NCBI GenBank assembly: GCA_020024255.1
Contig: JAHHTX010000007.1
Location: 1-37,659 of the forward strand
Source: Anaerotignum sp.
Lineage (GTDB): Bacteria; Bacillota; Clostridia; Lachnospirales; Anaerotignaceae
Direction: 5' to 3'
Length of the DNA: 37,659 nt
Shown here: positions 15,219 through 22,681 of the stretch, one piece after another
Layout of the letters: every line of letters begins with the position of its first letter
How positions within the stretch are numbered: the first letter of the stretch is position 1
Notes under the pieces: model-generated
Seen by the model: the letters and a program-made list of their open reading frames with translations, nothing else
Told to the model about the DNA's origin: nothing
Databases searched by the model: none
Program-made: the position numbers and the translations under genes

Positions 15219-17786
15219 TTATATTTTTACAACTTCATAAGAAATATCTGTTCCATCAATACGAAGTTTCAGCATATAAGCTGCTTTGTTTGCTGTTCCG
15301 TTCACATTCCAGAAGTCTGGCAGATTCACATAGCGTACACCATTCTTGACAGACTTCCAGTAACTATTTCCGTCACAGGACACAACAAAAACATTTTTTC
15401 CCTGTGTCACATACTTATGCAAAATAGCACAGAAATAATCTGTCTCTGCTTGAGAAGAAAATTCCGAAGGCGTTTTGTCCATCACCACAATGATATTTTG
15501 GTTGTTTGCTGCTTCTACATCTGTCGTAAAACGGTTGTACTGCCATGCATTGGTTTTGCGGATGCCGCCCTTAGCCGCAGACATCATCACAATCCCTGTA
15601 TTGCCTTTATTTAAGTAGCGGTAACTGCCGTTCCATGCAAAAGCATTTGGCTGCATTTGAATATCCGATGCACCGCCGTAAATTGCTGTATCTGCGTTGC
15701 CAACAGCGGCTTTTACACGTTCTTTTGCTGCATTGTAAGCCTGTTCGTTGGCTGCCTTTGCCTTTGTATGGGAAGTTCTCCCTACAATATTCAAATATGT
15801 TGCTCCATCTGCTGCTCTTGTGACAGGCTTTTCCATAGGGTCTGCCCCTGTGGGAGAAGATGCCGGTGCTTTTGCCTTAGGTGCGTCACCTACTGTAACA
15901 GTAACATAGGTGTCCTTACCGCCCCAGCTGCATTTTACATAAGTGGAGCCTTTCGCCTTTGCCATAAAGGTATTCCCGTTCATGGTACCAATAGCGGGAT
16001 TTCCTACTGTATATACTGTATCTTCTGTCACTGCTCTGCCAAAGCCATTGACATCATTTGCCGTCACATAAATCTTTCCCGTTTTTCCTACACCGGAAAT
16101 TTTCATGTCATTGTTGGCAACCGTCAGTCTTGCTGTTGCATCGCATCTGATATTGGGTACAACCGCTTCAAAACGTGTGGGAGAAGGCTGCGTTTCCGTA
16201 TCCTTTATATCCGCTGCACCTTCTGTATTTTCTGTATTTTCTGTATTCTCTGTGCTTTCTGCATTCTCTTTAATGTCTGTATTTTCTCCGTCTGCTCTGC
16301 GTTCTGTACTCTCTGCATCTTCTTCGCTTTCCTGTTGTTTGTCAATTTCTTCCTGTTCCTGATGTACTTCATCTTTCTGTACAGACGTTTCTTTTGTCCC
16401 ATAAGATGCTTTTACAGAAAATGTTCCTGTTTCGGAAGGGGTAAAATCGAATCCATTCCAAGTGCCTGCCACACCTGTCACTTCCAGATTCACCTGCAAA
16501 GGGTCAAGTGGAATCCGATGAAGATACTGGTCTTTGCCATATACTGTAAAGGTAATGGATTTATTGGGTTGTGTATGGTTATGAGAAGGTTCTATGACAA
16601 TTTCCTGAATTTCTTCCACAGGTGCTGTTTGGAATACGCCTACTGCGTTGATAACTTTACGCTGAGCACCATCAGAAACCGTATTCTTTACTTCCAGTCC
16701 CGTATCATTGATGGTTTTCACTGCCATAGTGCTGGAGCCGCCGCCATCCAAGTGCATAGCATCATATGCACCATATGTACGCATTAGCTCTGCCATTTCC
16801 GCATGTGTTACACCGATGCTGTCTCCACGTCCGTCAACCACCATAAGAATGGCTTTCTGCCCATCTTGAGAAACGCCAAAAGCAGTTCTTGGCTGTCTGC
16901 CTCCTGCCACAATGGGAGAAGGCGTTGCAGTCTGTCCGTTATTCAGCAAAAGACCGCCGCCGCCAAAAGCCGTATCAATTTTATCAAAATCAATGGTAGC
17001 GGAAACCTGCATAGAAACGGTTTCGCCTACTTGGAAACCAGATGCTGCCTTTGTATAATAATCTCCACTCATGACAATAAGATAGCCATTATCTGGCACA
17101 GCAACAGTTTCACCCTTTTGAGAAATATGGGTAATGGTGTTGTTCTCAACAACAAATTTCACCAGTCCCTGAAAACGCCTGTCCAAGTCAGCTGTAGTAG
17201 CTGCGGCATTTTTGTCAAAACAAATGGGAAACTTCATGGAAGTCACTTTGTTGATAGATGCTAATTCCATAGAATGGTTTTCATTGCCAAATTTTGCCCA
17301 TGTTTTAAAGTAGGTAAAGATAGATTTACCGTTTTCGTCTTTAATATATGCACCGTATTCATTGCGGTCTTTATTGATGCTTGTACCTGCGGAAATCAAT
17401 TCACCTTCTCGCACGATAGGACCAAATGGTGCAGAATACTTACCAGACATTCCGAAAAAGTCACTGTTGACACCGGCAACTGCACCATTGTCTGCCAACA
17501 TACTCCAAACGGTTTCTTTCAATCCATATTCCTTTTTGCTTTCCACTTCTTTCAGTTCCAATGTGCTTTCTGTCAAATCAACCGTAACGACATGGATATC
17601 CTGAATTCCGTCCGTTGTCATACGACTATTTTTTTCATAAGTGACGCCTCTTGTTATGGTTTCCTGTTCTCTCTGCTGATATACCGTCTGAGCAGCAAAA
17701 GCAGTCACACTGACCGCAGAAAAGGTCAATGTTGCTGTCAAAAGAGCTGCCAACAGTTTCTTTGTTTTATAAAATCTCTTTTTCAT
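15219..17786 (-). CDS. Secreted phosphodiester glycosidase (NAGPA) family protein
   Basis: An 855-aa exported protein. Residues 1-31 are a signal peptide (MKKRFYKTKKLLAALL... AFAA). A NAGPA-type phosphodiester glycosidase domain covers about 75-395, with GVNSDFFGM, RTAFGV, VDGRGDSIGVTHAEMAELM and MHLDGGGSSTMAV. Two Ig-like segments follow, split by a Glu/Asn/Thr-rich linker (about 480-550, with ENAESTENTENTENTE). The C-terminal region (about 680-855) is globular and resembles the back half of a phosphoesterase-like domain, but I cannot name it with confidence. Known bacterial relatives cleave sugar-1-phosphate diesters, which fits remodelling of a phosphate-containing wall polymer. The ATG has AAGGAGCG 6 nt upstream; upstream residues in the same frame are discarded because the signal peptide begins here. 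Confidence 0.88.
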   Translation of the reverse strand: MKKRFYKTKKLLAALLTATLTFSAVSVTAFAAQTVYQQREQETITRGVTYEKNSRMTTDGIQDIHVVTVDLTESTLELKEVESKKEYGLKETVWSMLADNGAVAGVNSDFFGMSGKYSAPFGPIVREGELISAGTSINKDRNEYGAYIKDENGKSIFTYFKTWAKFGNENHSMELASINKVTSMKFPICFDKNAAATTADLDRRFQGLVKFVVENNTITHISQKGETVAVPDNGYLIVMSGDYYTKAASGFQVGETVSMQVSATIDFDKIDTAFGGGGLLLNNGQTATPSPIVAGGRQPRTAFGVSQDGQKAILMVVDGRGDSIGVTHAEMAELMRTYGAYDAMHLDGGGSSTMAVKTINDTGLEVKNTVSDGAQRKVINAVGVFQTAPVEEIQEIVIEPSHNHTQPNKSITFTVYGKDQYLHRIPLDPLQVNLEVTGVAGTWNGFDFTPSETGTFSVKASYGTKETSVQKDEVHQEQEEIDKQQESEEDAESTERRADGENTDIKENAESTENTENTENTEGAADIKDTETQPSPTRFEAVVPNIRCDATARLTVANNDMKISGVGKTGKIYVTANDVNGFGRAVTEDTVYTVGNPAIGTMNGNTFMAKAKGSTYVKCSWGGKDTYVTVTVGDAPKAKAPASSPTGADPMEKPVTRAADGATYLNIVGRTSHTKAKAANEQAYNAAKERVKAAVGNADTAIYGGASDIQMQPNAFAWNGSYRYLNKGNTGIVMMSAAKGGIRKTNAWQYNRFTTDVEAANNQNIIVVMDKTPSEFSSQAETDYFCAILHKYVTQGKNVFVVSCDGNSYWKSVKNGVRYVNLPDFWNVNGTANKAAYMLKLRIDGTDISYEVVKI
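16221..16283 (-). repeat. 9-bp tandem repeat inside the glycosidase linker
   Basis: On the plus strand TTCTGTATT is repeated three times exactly, then four times in degenerate form (CTCTGTGCT, TTCTGCATT, CTCTTTAAT, GTCTGTATT). On the coding strand this encodes the ENT/EST/ENA repeats of the linker. Nine-base units keep the frame when copies are gained or lost, so linker length can vary by slippage. Confidence 0.75.
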
Positions 17787-17963
17787 CTCAAACGCTCCTT
17801 GCTTATATTCTGTCAAACGGCAATGTTTCGTATGGTTTCTGCCGTTCCTTTCCATTCTAACACAAATTTACTTCTTTTGCCCTATCCAATCCAAAACTTA
17901 ATATAATTGTAAAATTCAAAAAAAATATTCCTTTCTCCGATTCTCTCTCATACTCCTTTTGTC

Positions 17964-18000
17964 CCTTTCATACAGTATTGGTAACACAGTATATGAAAGG
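17964..18000 (+). promoter_or_regulatory. Inverted repeat that could mask the ribosome site of the lipoprotein gene
   Basis: CCTTTCATA (17964-17972) is complementary to TATGAAAGG (17992-18000). The right arm contains the first bases of the AAAGGAG ribosome site of the lipoprotein gene, which starts at 18010. If the transcript begins upstream of 17964, the hairpin would hide the site. A TATAAT at 17902-17907 could be the -10 element, but no good -35 precedes it. The rest of the 223-bp divergent gap shows no other clear signal. Confidence 0.4.
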
Positions 18001-18009
18001 AGACTTATT

Positions 18010-18636
18010 ATGAAACGTATGCTTTTATATGGTATCGTGTCTGCATTGCTCCTTGCCTTTAGTGGATGCCAAAAAGCCGAACCACCCTCTGCCATGGAAC
18101 AGATACAACAGCAACTCCTGCAAATGGACGGCTACAGCTGCATTGCTACCTTGACACGCACTTCCAACAAAAGCGAAAATGTCTATGAAACGAAACAGGA
18201 TTTCAAAACCACAGGAGAATATCGTCTAGAACTGCTTTCTCCTGATACGGTAAAAGGAAACCTGACCATCTGCGATGGAAAAACCGTTTGTCAGTATAAC
18301 CCAAGGCTTTCGGAGCAATTCCGCTATGATATTCCCCCTTCTGCCCAACGGAACGAATTATTTTTGGGACAGTTTATCAAAAACTATATGCAGTCGGAAG
18401 GTGTTGGTGTAGAAACAGCCGCTTTAGATGAAAGCCGCTGCACCGTTTTGGAAGCCGTCATTCCCAAAAACAGCGATGCTCTCGCTTCAGAAAAACTCTG
18501 GGTAGACAATGAAACGCTCCTGCCTGTCCGTTTGATTCTCTATGACAAAGATGGTATAGAGCGGTATCGTTTGGACTATAGCGAATTTACATATAATCCG
18601 GATTTTCCGGAAAATCTTTTTACACTGCCGGAATAA
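18010..18636 (+). CDS. LolA-fold lipoprotein, GerS-like
   Basis: A 208-aa lipoprotein with a signal peptide and lipobox AFSGC (cysteine about residue 20). The mature part has the beta-rich pattern of LolA/MucB-type domains: YSCIATLTRTSNKSENVYETKQDF, GEYRLELLSPD, LTICDGKTVCQYNP, KLWVDNETLLPVRLILYDKDG and FTLPE at the end. In C. difficile the germination lipoprotein GerS has this fold and is co-transcribed with an alanine racemase gene. Here the next gene is mazF, often found beside alr in Firmicutes, which supports a GerS-like identity; this is inference. The start ATG has AAAGGAG at 7 nt; the longer frame from 17959 lacks a site. Confidence 0.75.
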   Translation: MKRMLLYGIVSALLLAFSGCQKAEPPSAMEQIQQQLLQMDGYSCIATLTRTSNKSENVYETKQDFKTTGEYRLELLSPDTVKGNLTICDGKTVCQYNPRLSEQFRYDIPPSAQRNELFLGQFIKNYMQSEGVGVETAALDESRCTVLEAVIPKNSDALASEKLWVDNETLLPVRLILYDKDGIERYRLDYSEFTYNPDFPENLFTLPE

Positions 18637-18737
18637 AATCTTACCGTCATGGACATACTGAAACCAGTCAGATTGATACATACGCAAAGCATCCATATGA
18701 AGAAACTGACGAATTCAAGGGCGGAGTGTGAACAACC

Positions 18738-19082
18738 ATGATTGTCAGACGAGGAGATATTTTTTATGCAGATTTAAGCCCTGTAGTGGGCAGTGAGCAG
18801 GGCGGTGTCAGACCTGTTCTCATTATACAAAACGATATGGGCAACAAATACAGTCCCACTGTCATTTGTGCCGCCATTACATCCCGTATGAACAAGGCAA
18901 AGCTGCCCACTCATATTCCCCTTTCGGCAAAAGAATATGCTCTGCCAAAGGACTCCGTTGTACTTTTGGAGCAAATCCGTACCATAGACAAAAAAAGACT
19001 GCGGGAAAAGCTCTGCCATTTGGAGGGACATATTATGACAACAGTAAACGAAAGTCTGCTAGTCAGTCTGGGACTTTGTTAA
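18738..19082 (+). CDS. ndoA: MazF/NdoA family mRNA interferase toxin
   Basis: Sequence-specific endoribonuclease of 114 aa, the usual length. Family stretches are VRRGDIFYADLSPVVGSEQGG at the start, RPVLIIQND, CAAITSRMNKAKLPTHIPL, LPKDSVVLLEQIRTIDKKRL and SLLVSLGL at the end. The catalytic Arg and Thr region (RP..., ITSR) is intact, so the toxin looks active. The 101-bp gap upstream has no ribbon-helix-helix antitoxin gene, which normally precedes mazF, and no alr. The only open frame there is a 30-codon ATG frame (18649-18741) that overlaps the mazF start by ATGA and has no clear ribosome site. GGAG lies rather far upstream of the mazF ATG. Confidence 0.92.
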   Translation: MIVRRGDIFYADLSPVVGSEQGGVRPVLIIQNDMGNKYSPTVICAAITSRMNKAKLPTHIPLSAKEYALPKDSVVLLEQIRTIDKKRLREKLCHLEGHIMTTVNESLLVSLGLC

Positions 19083-19091
19083 AACAAAAAA

Positions 19092-19114
19092 GGTATACCA
19101 ACTTTCGGCATACC
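19092..19114 (+). terminator. mazF terminator hairpin, copy 1 of 3
   Basis: GGTATACC and GGCATACC pair around a 7-nt loop. To the left is an A-run (AAAACAAAAAA), giving a T-run on the minus strand. To the right is TTGGGG instead of a T-run because element copy 1 begins there. The identical 23-nt hairpin recurs at 19346-19368 and 19598-19620. Confidence 0.75.
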
Positions 19115-19345
19115 TTGGGGGGTCGAAAAAATAGTTTTTATCCCTTTTCAAAAATGCGGAAGGGCTTGGGAAACGAAGGGTTTCCCAAATGGAATCCGCA
19201 GTCGGAATTCATTTCCGACGAGGAAAAGCAGAAGTTTCAAGGCTTTTTTGCCATTGGAACTTCTGCTTTATTCCTCTGTTTGCTGGTCAAAGCCTTGAAT
19301 GAAATGAGGCTTTGACCAAGGGGGGCGACTTTGTCAACACCTTCA
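19115..19345 (+). mobile_element. Terminator-associated hairpin element, copy 1
   Basis: A 231-bp non-coding element between two identical copies of the mazF terminator hairpin. The ends are a degraded inverted repeat (GGGGGGTCGA left, GTCAACACC right; copy 2 has GGTGTCGA and TCGACACC). It contains four hairpins: GGGAAAC/GGTTTCCC, GTCGGAA/TTCCGAC, an 18-bp AAGCAGAAGTT...AACTTCTGCTT stem, and GGTCAAAGCCT/AGGCTTTGACC. It has no credible gene, so mobility would need a transposase supplied from elsewhere. Confidence 0.75.
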
Positions 19346-19368
19346 GGTATACCAACTTTCGGCATACC
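19346..19368 (+). repeat. mazF terminator hairpin, copy 2 of 3
   Basis: Identical to the hairpins at 19092 and 19598. It is flanked on both sides by element ends (CTTCA on the left, TTGGGG on the right) and has no T-run on either strand. It is therefore a duplicated target sequence and not a working terminator. Confidence 0.85.
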
Positions 19369-19597
19369 TTGGGGTGTCGAAAAAATAGTTTTTATCCCTT
19401 TTCGAAAATGCGGAAGGGCTTGGAAACGAAGGGTTTCCCAAATGGAATCCGCAGTCGGAATTCATTTCCGACGAGGAAAAGCAGAAGTTTCAAGGCTTTT
19501 TTGCCATTGGAACTTCTGCTTTATTCCTCTGTTTGCTGGTCAAAGCCTTGAATGAAATGAGGCTTTGACCAAGGGGGCGACTTTGTCGACACCTTCA
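19369..19597 (+). mobile_element. Terminator-associated hairpin element, copy 2
   Basis: A 229-bp copy nearly identical to copy 1 (a few substitutions and single-base indels). The inverted ends are well preserved: GGTGTCGA near the left end and TCGACACC then TTCA at the right. Internal stems map to 19454-19472, 19479-19521 and 19538-19570. The hairpin-plus-element unit repeats with a period of 252-254 bp, so copies 1 and 2 most likely arose by tandem duplication of one insertion. Confidence 0.75.
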
Positions 19598-19626
19598 GGT
19601 ATACCAACTTTCGGCATACCTTTCTT
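19598..19626 (+). terminator. mazF terminator hairpin, copy 3, with T-run
   Basis: The same GGTATACC/GGCATACC hairpin is followed here by TTTCTTTTTT, so this is the functional plus-strand terminator. Transcripts from mazF would have to pass through both element copies before reaching it. Confidence 0.8.
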
Positions 19627-19638
19627 TTTTACCTGTAC

Positions 19639-19821
19639 TTATTTTTTCTTTTTTCCGCTTGGCACAAGCATTAGCCAAATAAAATACAACACTGCAAATA
19701 TCGCTGCAAAAGCAATAAATTTCGCAACAGAAAAGCCCTCATGGAACAAAAATAAGCTGTACAACATACTAAAAAGCAATCCGTTTCCAATGGCTTTACT
19801 CAGTGCATCTTTCCAATCCAT
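19639..19821 (-). CDS. Small two-helix membrane protein, unknown
   Basis: A 60-aa protein with two hydrophobic segments (about 13-28 and 33-53) and a lysine tail KKKK. It is 24 bp after the stop of the LCP gene and has an excellent ribosome site, AAGGAGG 5 nt before the ATG, so it is almost certainly translated. I do not recognise a family. Co-expression with LCP ligases suggests an envelope role, perhaps as a small partner. It is convergent with mazF. Confidence 0.75.
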   Translation of the reverse strand: MDWKDALSKAIGNGLLFSMLYSLFLFHEGFSVAKFIAFAAIFAVLYFIWLMLVPSGKKKK

Positions 19822-19845
19822 GTCTTCCTCCTTATTATATGCCTT

Positions 19846-21186
19846 TTACGATTCTCCCGTCCCCAGTATAATGCAAATGTCTACACCCTCTTGTAAAAGG
19901 TCAGGAGCAACTTCAATTTTCGCATCATTAAAATAAGATACCAAATCTTCACCCATGCCTTTTTCCCGCACCTGTATTCTGGTGGTTTCAACTTGTTTTC
20001 CTGTAAAGTTACTGGGCTCGCTTACCTGATAGCCGTCCCCTTTCAGCATCTTTGTATACTTTCCTGCCAAACCGTTGATATTACCGCCATTTTCCACCTG
20101 AATTGCCAGATTACTGCTATCTCCATCTGATGTTTCTTCCACGCCCATATCATAAAAAATCTTGTCTACCAGCAGACCCATTTCATCTGGATCATAAACA
20201 AAATAAGATGTATTGCCAATGTTTCTTCCTTCTCCCGGCAATGTGTGCATGGTAATTTTGTTCATATCTATTTTGTTGATATAGTTGACATATTTCAAAG
20301 CGTCCTTTAAGGAAATATCTGTTTCTACGTCCTCATACAGCACCTTAATGTATTTGGGCAGATTTTTCAATATGCTTTCGCTACTCAACACTTTTTCTGC
20401 CAACGCTTTCATAAAAAGCTGCTGTACTTCTATTCTGCCTATATCCCCTGTAGGATACTTTCTGAAACGTACCAGCTGCTCTGCCATATCTCCATCAAGC
20501 GTTTGCACGCCTGCTTTCAAATTGATATACAAATCCTGTACAGGATCCTTATAGTACATATCTTGGGGAACATCTACCTCTACGCCGCCTACGGTATCTA
20601 CAATCTTGCGAAAAGCGTCCAAATTCACTTTTACATAATTGTCAATTTGAATATCCAACAAATCTTCCAGCTGCAATACCGTATTTTCACAGGCATCTTC
20701 TTTTTTGCTATAGGCATGAATAGCGTTCAGCTTTGTCACGGACTGATAATTGCATTTGTTTTCTTTGTAATTTTCCAGTACATCGTCGCAAATCTGCACA
20801 CGGGTATCTCTCGGCACAGAAAGCAAATCCACGCTTTCCTTTGCACTGTCATAATGGGCAATAAACATAACGTCCGTTCTCGTCCCCTCTTTATCCGTCC
20901 CCATGACTGCCACGTTCATTTTGATATTCCGTTTCATTATGGCGTCCACTATATTCATGTCAGAAGCTGCCTCAACCTCACCATTTTGTCCGAAAGGGCT
21001 TTCCCCTGTCACTTTATAATAGGCAAAAGCCGCACCCCCTGTCAATATCAGGAATACACCTACAATGGAAAGAACAATCTTGAAAAAGGTTTTCACCGGA
21101 TGAAATTTCTTTTTCTTCTTTTGGGATTTTGTCCTATGTGGATTTGCTCGATAGGTCTGCTGCTGATGTTTATTTTTTGTCGTCAT
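19846..21186 (-). CDS. LytR-CpsA-Psr (LCP) family protein with LytR_C domain
   Basis: LCP enzymes transfer undecaprenyl-PP-linked polymers to peptidoglycan outside the membrane. This 446-aa protein has a very basic cytoplasmic start (Lys-rich 20-27) and one membrane helix (about 34-55). The LCP domain spans about 90-330, with SVPRDTRV at 123-130 (catalytic arginines), VGGVEVDVP, LDGDMAEQLVRFR and GDIGRIEVQQ. A C-terminal LytR_C domain (about 360-440, IQVENGGNINGLAGKY) follows. ATG with AGGTGA upstream. It is 18 bp after the second LCP gene and shares its promoter. Confidence 0.92.
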   Translation of the reverse strand: MTTKNKHQQQTYRANPHRTKSQKKKKKFHPVKTFFKIVLSIVGVFLILTGGAAFAYYKVTGESPFGQNGEVEAASDMNIVDAIMKRNIKMNVAVMGTDKEGTRTDVMFIAHYDSAKESVDLLSVPRDTRVQICDDVLENYKENKCNYQSVTKLNAIHAYSKKEDACENTVLQLEDLLDIQIDNYVKVNLDAFRKIVDTVGGVEVDVPQDMYYKDPVQDLYINLKAGVQTLDGDMAEQLVRFRKYPTGDIGRIEVQQLFMKALAEKVLSSESILKNLPKYIKVLYEDVETDISLKDALKYVNYINKIDMNKITMHTLPGEGRNIGNTSYFVYDPDEMGLLVDKIFYDMGVEETSDGDSSNLAIQVENGGNINGLAGKYTKMLKGDGYQVSEPSNFTGKQVETTRIQVREKGMGEDLVSYFNDAKIEVAPDLLQEGVDICIILGTGES

Positions 21187-21204
21187 ACTCTCACCTGTTT
21201 TTTC

Positions 21205-22326
21205 TTACTCCTCTATTTCTTCATCTATATTTTCTCTATTTTCTTCATTTTCATCAGATGTTTCATCTACCATATAAGCCGGCTTTTCCCCGCCATAAAA
21301 ACGGTAGGAAATCAGTTCCGCTGTTCCTTCTTCATCAGGTTCAAAATAAGCCCTGCCTTCCCCCGGTATAGTGTCCATTGTCATGGCAGACATATCCAGT
21401 TTCGGGATATATTTTGCATAGTGTACTGCCTTGGAAAAAGACATATCCGTTTCTACATATTTCATAACCAATTTCACAATATCATTCATGTTTTTCATGA
21501 GGATTTCATTTTGGATTGCCTGTTCCATAAATGCTTTAATAAAATTCTGCTGTACCTGAATCCTCTTCAAATCCTTTTGGGCATAACCTTCTCGGAAACG
21601 CACCAGCATTTCTGCCTTTTTCCCGTCCAAGTGCTGCTCTCCGGGATACAGGTCAATATACAGCCCCTGCACCGGGTCACTATAGTACAGCCTTTCCTCC
21701 ACATTAAAGTCTACACCGCCAATGATATCTACCAATTCCCGAAAAGCATTCAAATTGATTTTGACATAGTAGTCTATCTTAATGTCCAAAAAGTCCTCCA
21801 GCATGGCAACGGAAAAAGCACTACGGTTTCCTTCTCCTGCATAAGCATGTACCTCTGTCAGCTTGCATTCCCCATACTCCCCTGCTTTGTCTGGCACATA
21901 TTTTCCTTTTTCCTCCAGATAATCCGTCATTTCTTTTGTCATGGTCACTCTGGTATCTCTTGGCACAGAAATCATGTGTACTTCTCCTGTGCTTGGTGTA
22001 TAGTTAACTACAATGTTAACATCAGAACGGAAACCGTCTGCATCTGTACCGAAAAGGGCAATATTCACAGCCTTGTCATCTTCTGGTTTCTTAGACTTTT
22101 CCGCCGATGCTGTAAAATCCGACTTTTCTGCTTTATTTTGCCAATTTCGTATGGCTGCATAGAACTTTACGCCTCCAAATCCGATTGTAAAAAGCAAAGC
22201 CAAAACGAAACATCCGATTATCCTCTTTCGTCTTTTACGGCGAAGTTGCTGTTGTCTTAGTCTGTTTCGCTGCATTCTGACACCATGCTGTTTCCTTGGT
22301 GGCTGTTCCCTTCTTCTTTCTTCCAT
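21205..22326 (-). CDS. LytR-CpsA-Psr (LCP) family protein
   Basis: A 373-aa paralogue of the downstream gene. It has an Arg/Gln-rich cytoplasmic start (1-34), a membrane helix (about 36-58) and the LCP domain about 85-320, with SVPRDTRV (120-127), GGVDFNVEERLYYSDP, LDGKKAEMLVRFREG and LKRIQVQQNF. It lacks the LytR_C domain and ends in an acidic Glu/Asn tail. The ATG has AAGGAG at 6 nt. Two adjacent LCPs suggest attachment of two polymers or redundancy. Confidence 0.92.
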   Translation of the reverse strand: MEERRREQPPRKQHGVRMQRNRLRQQQLRRKRRKRIIGCFVLALLFTIGFGGVKFYAAIRNWQNKAEKSDFTASAEKSKKPEDDKAVNIALFGTDADGFRSDVNIVVNYTPSTGEVHMISVPRDTRVTMTKEMTDYLEEKGKYVPDKAGEYGECKLTEVHAYAGEGNRSAFSVAMLEDFLDIKIDYYVKINLNAFRELVDIIGGVDFNVEERLYYSDPVQGLYIDLYPGEQHLDGKKAEMLVRFREGYAQKDLKRIQVQQNFIKAFMEQAIQNEILMKNMNDIVKLVMKYVETDMSFSKAVHYAKYIPKLDMSAMTMDTIPGEGRAYFEPDEEGTAELISYRFYGGEKPAYMVDETSDENEENRENIDEEIEE

Positions 22327-22386
22327 GGTATTCTCCTTACTGCCGTTTTCTTCGTTTTCCTAAAAAACGGACTATACAATTCTTTC

Positions 22387-22415
22387 ATTATAGCAAATAC
22401 ACCATTTTATGACAA
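22387..22415 (-). promoter_or_regulatory. Sigma-A promoter of the LCP operon
   Basis: On the minus strand TTGTCA (22410-22415), a 17-bp spacer and TATAAT (22387-22392), 60 bp upstream of the first LCP start. This is a close consensus match. It controls two LCP genes and the 60-aa membrane protein. Confidence 0.75.
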
Positions 22416-22572
22416 TAATCAAATAGTAAAATTCTGAAAAACAAAAAATACTGCGTTATACAAAAAATTCGCAAGGAAGTATACATGAGATGTAAATACT
22501 GATATAGTTGGGGCCAGTCTTTGTATTCTTTCTTAACTTGGTATATTCTATTTACTTTCTTTTTTCCCTTTC

Positions 22573-22601
22573 TTTACTTTGCTTTTATTCCCCTGTATAA
22601 T
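22573..22601 (+). promoter_or_regulatory. Sigma-A promoter of the LTA-synthase-type gene
   Basis: TTTACT (22573-22578), a 17-bp spacer and TATAAT (22596-22601). It leaves an untranslated leader of about 75 nt before the ATG at 22682. The remainder of the 355-bp divergent gap (22416-22572) shows no clear signal. Confidence 0.6.
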
Positions 22602-22681
22602 GTCAAAATAGAATATTGCATATACATTTTGCGGCAATCTTCGACAAAATGTTTCCATTATCCATTAAGGAGGTTATTATC

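Noticed and set aside
15657..16787. A 376-codon plus-strand frame opposite the glycosidase gene, and similar long antisense frames at 20503-22260 and 2660-3670
   Set aside because: They are rich in Cys, Phe, His and Ile, mirror codon use of the real minus-strand genes, lack ribosome sites and match no family.
18649..18741. A 30-codon frame upstream of mazF as a replacement antitoxin
   Set aside because: It overlaps the mazF start neatly (ATGA) but has no ribosome site and no similarity to known antitoxins; kept only as a note in the mazF finding.
19090..19620. Possible CRISPR array or protein-coding genes in the repeat block (frames of 74-149 codons exist)
   Set aside because: There are only two long units, with no short repeats and regular spacers, and no cas genes nearby. 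The frames simply run through the hairpins, lack ribosome sites and recur in every element copy.
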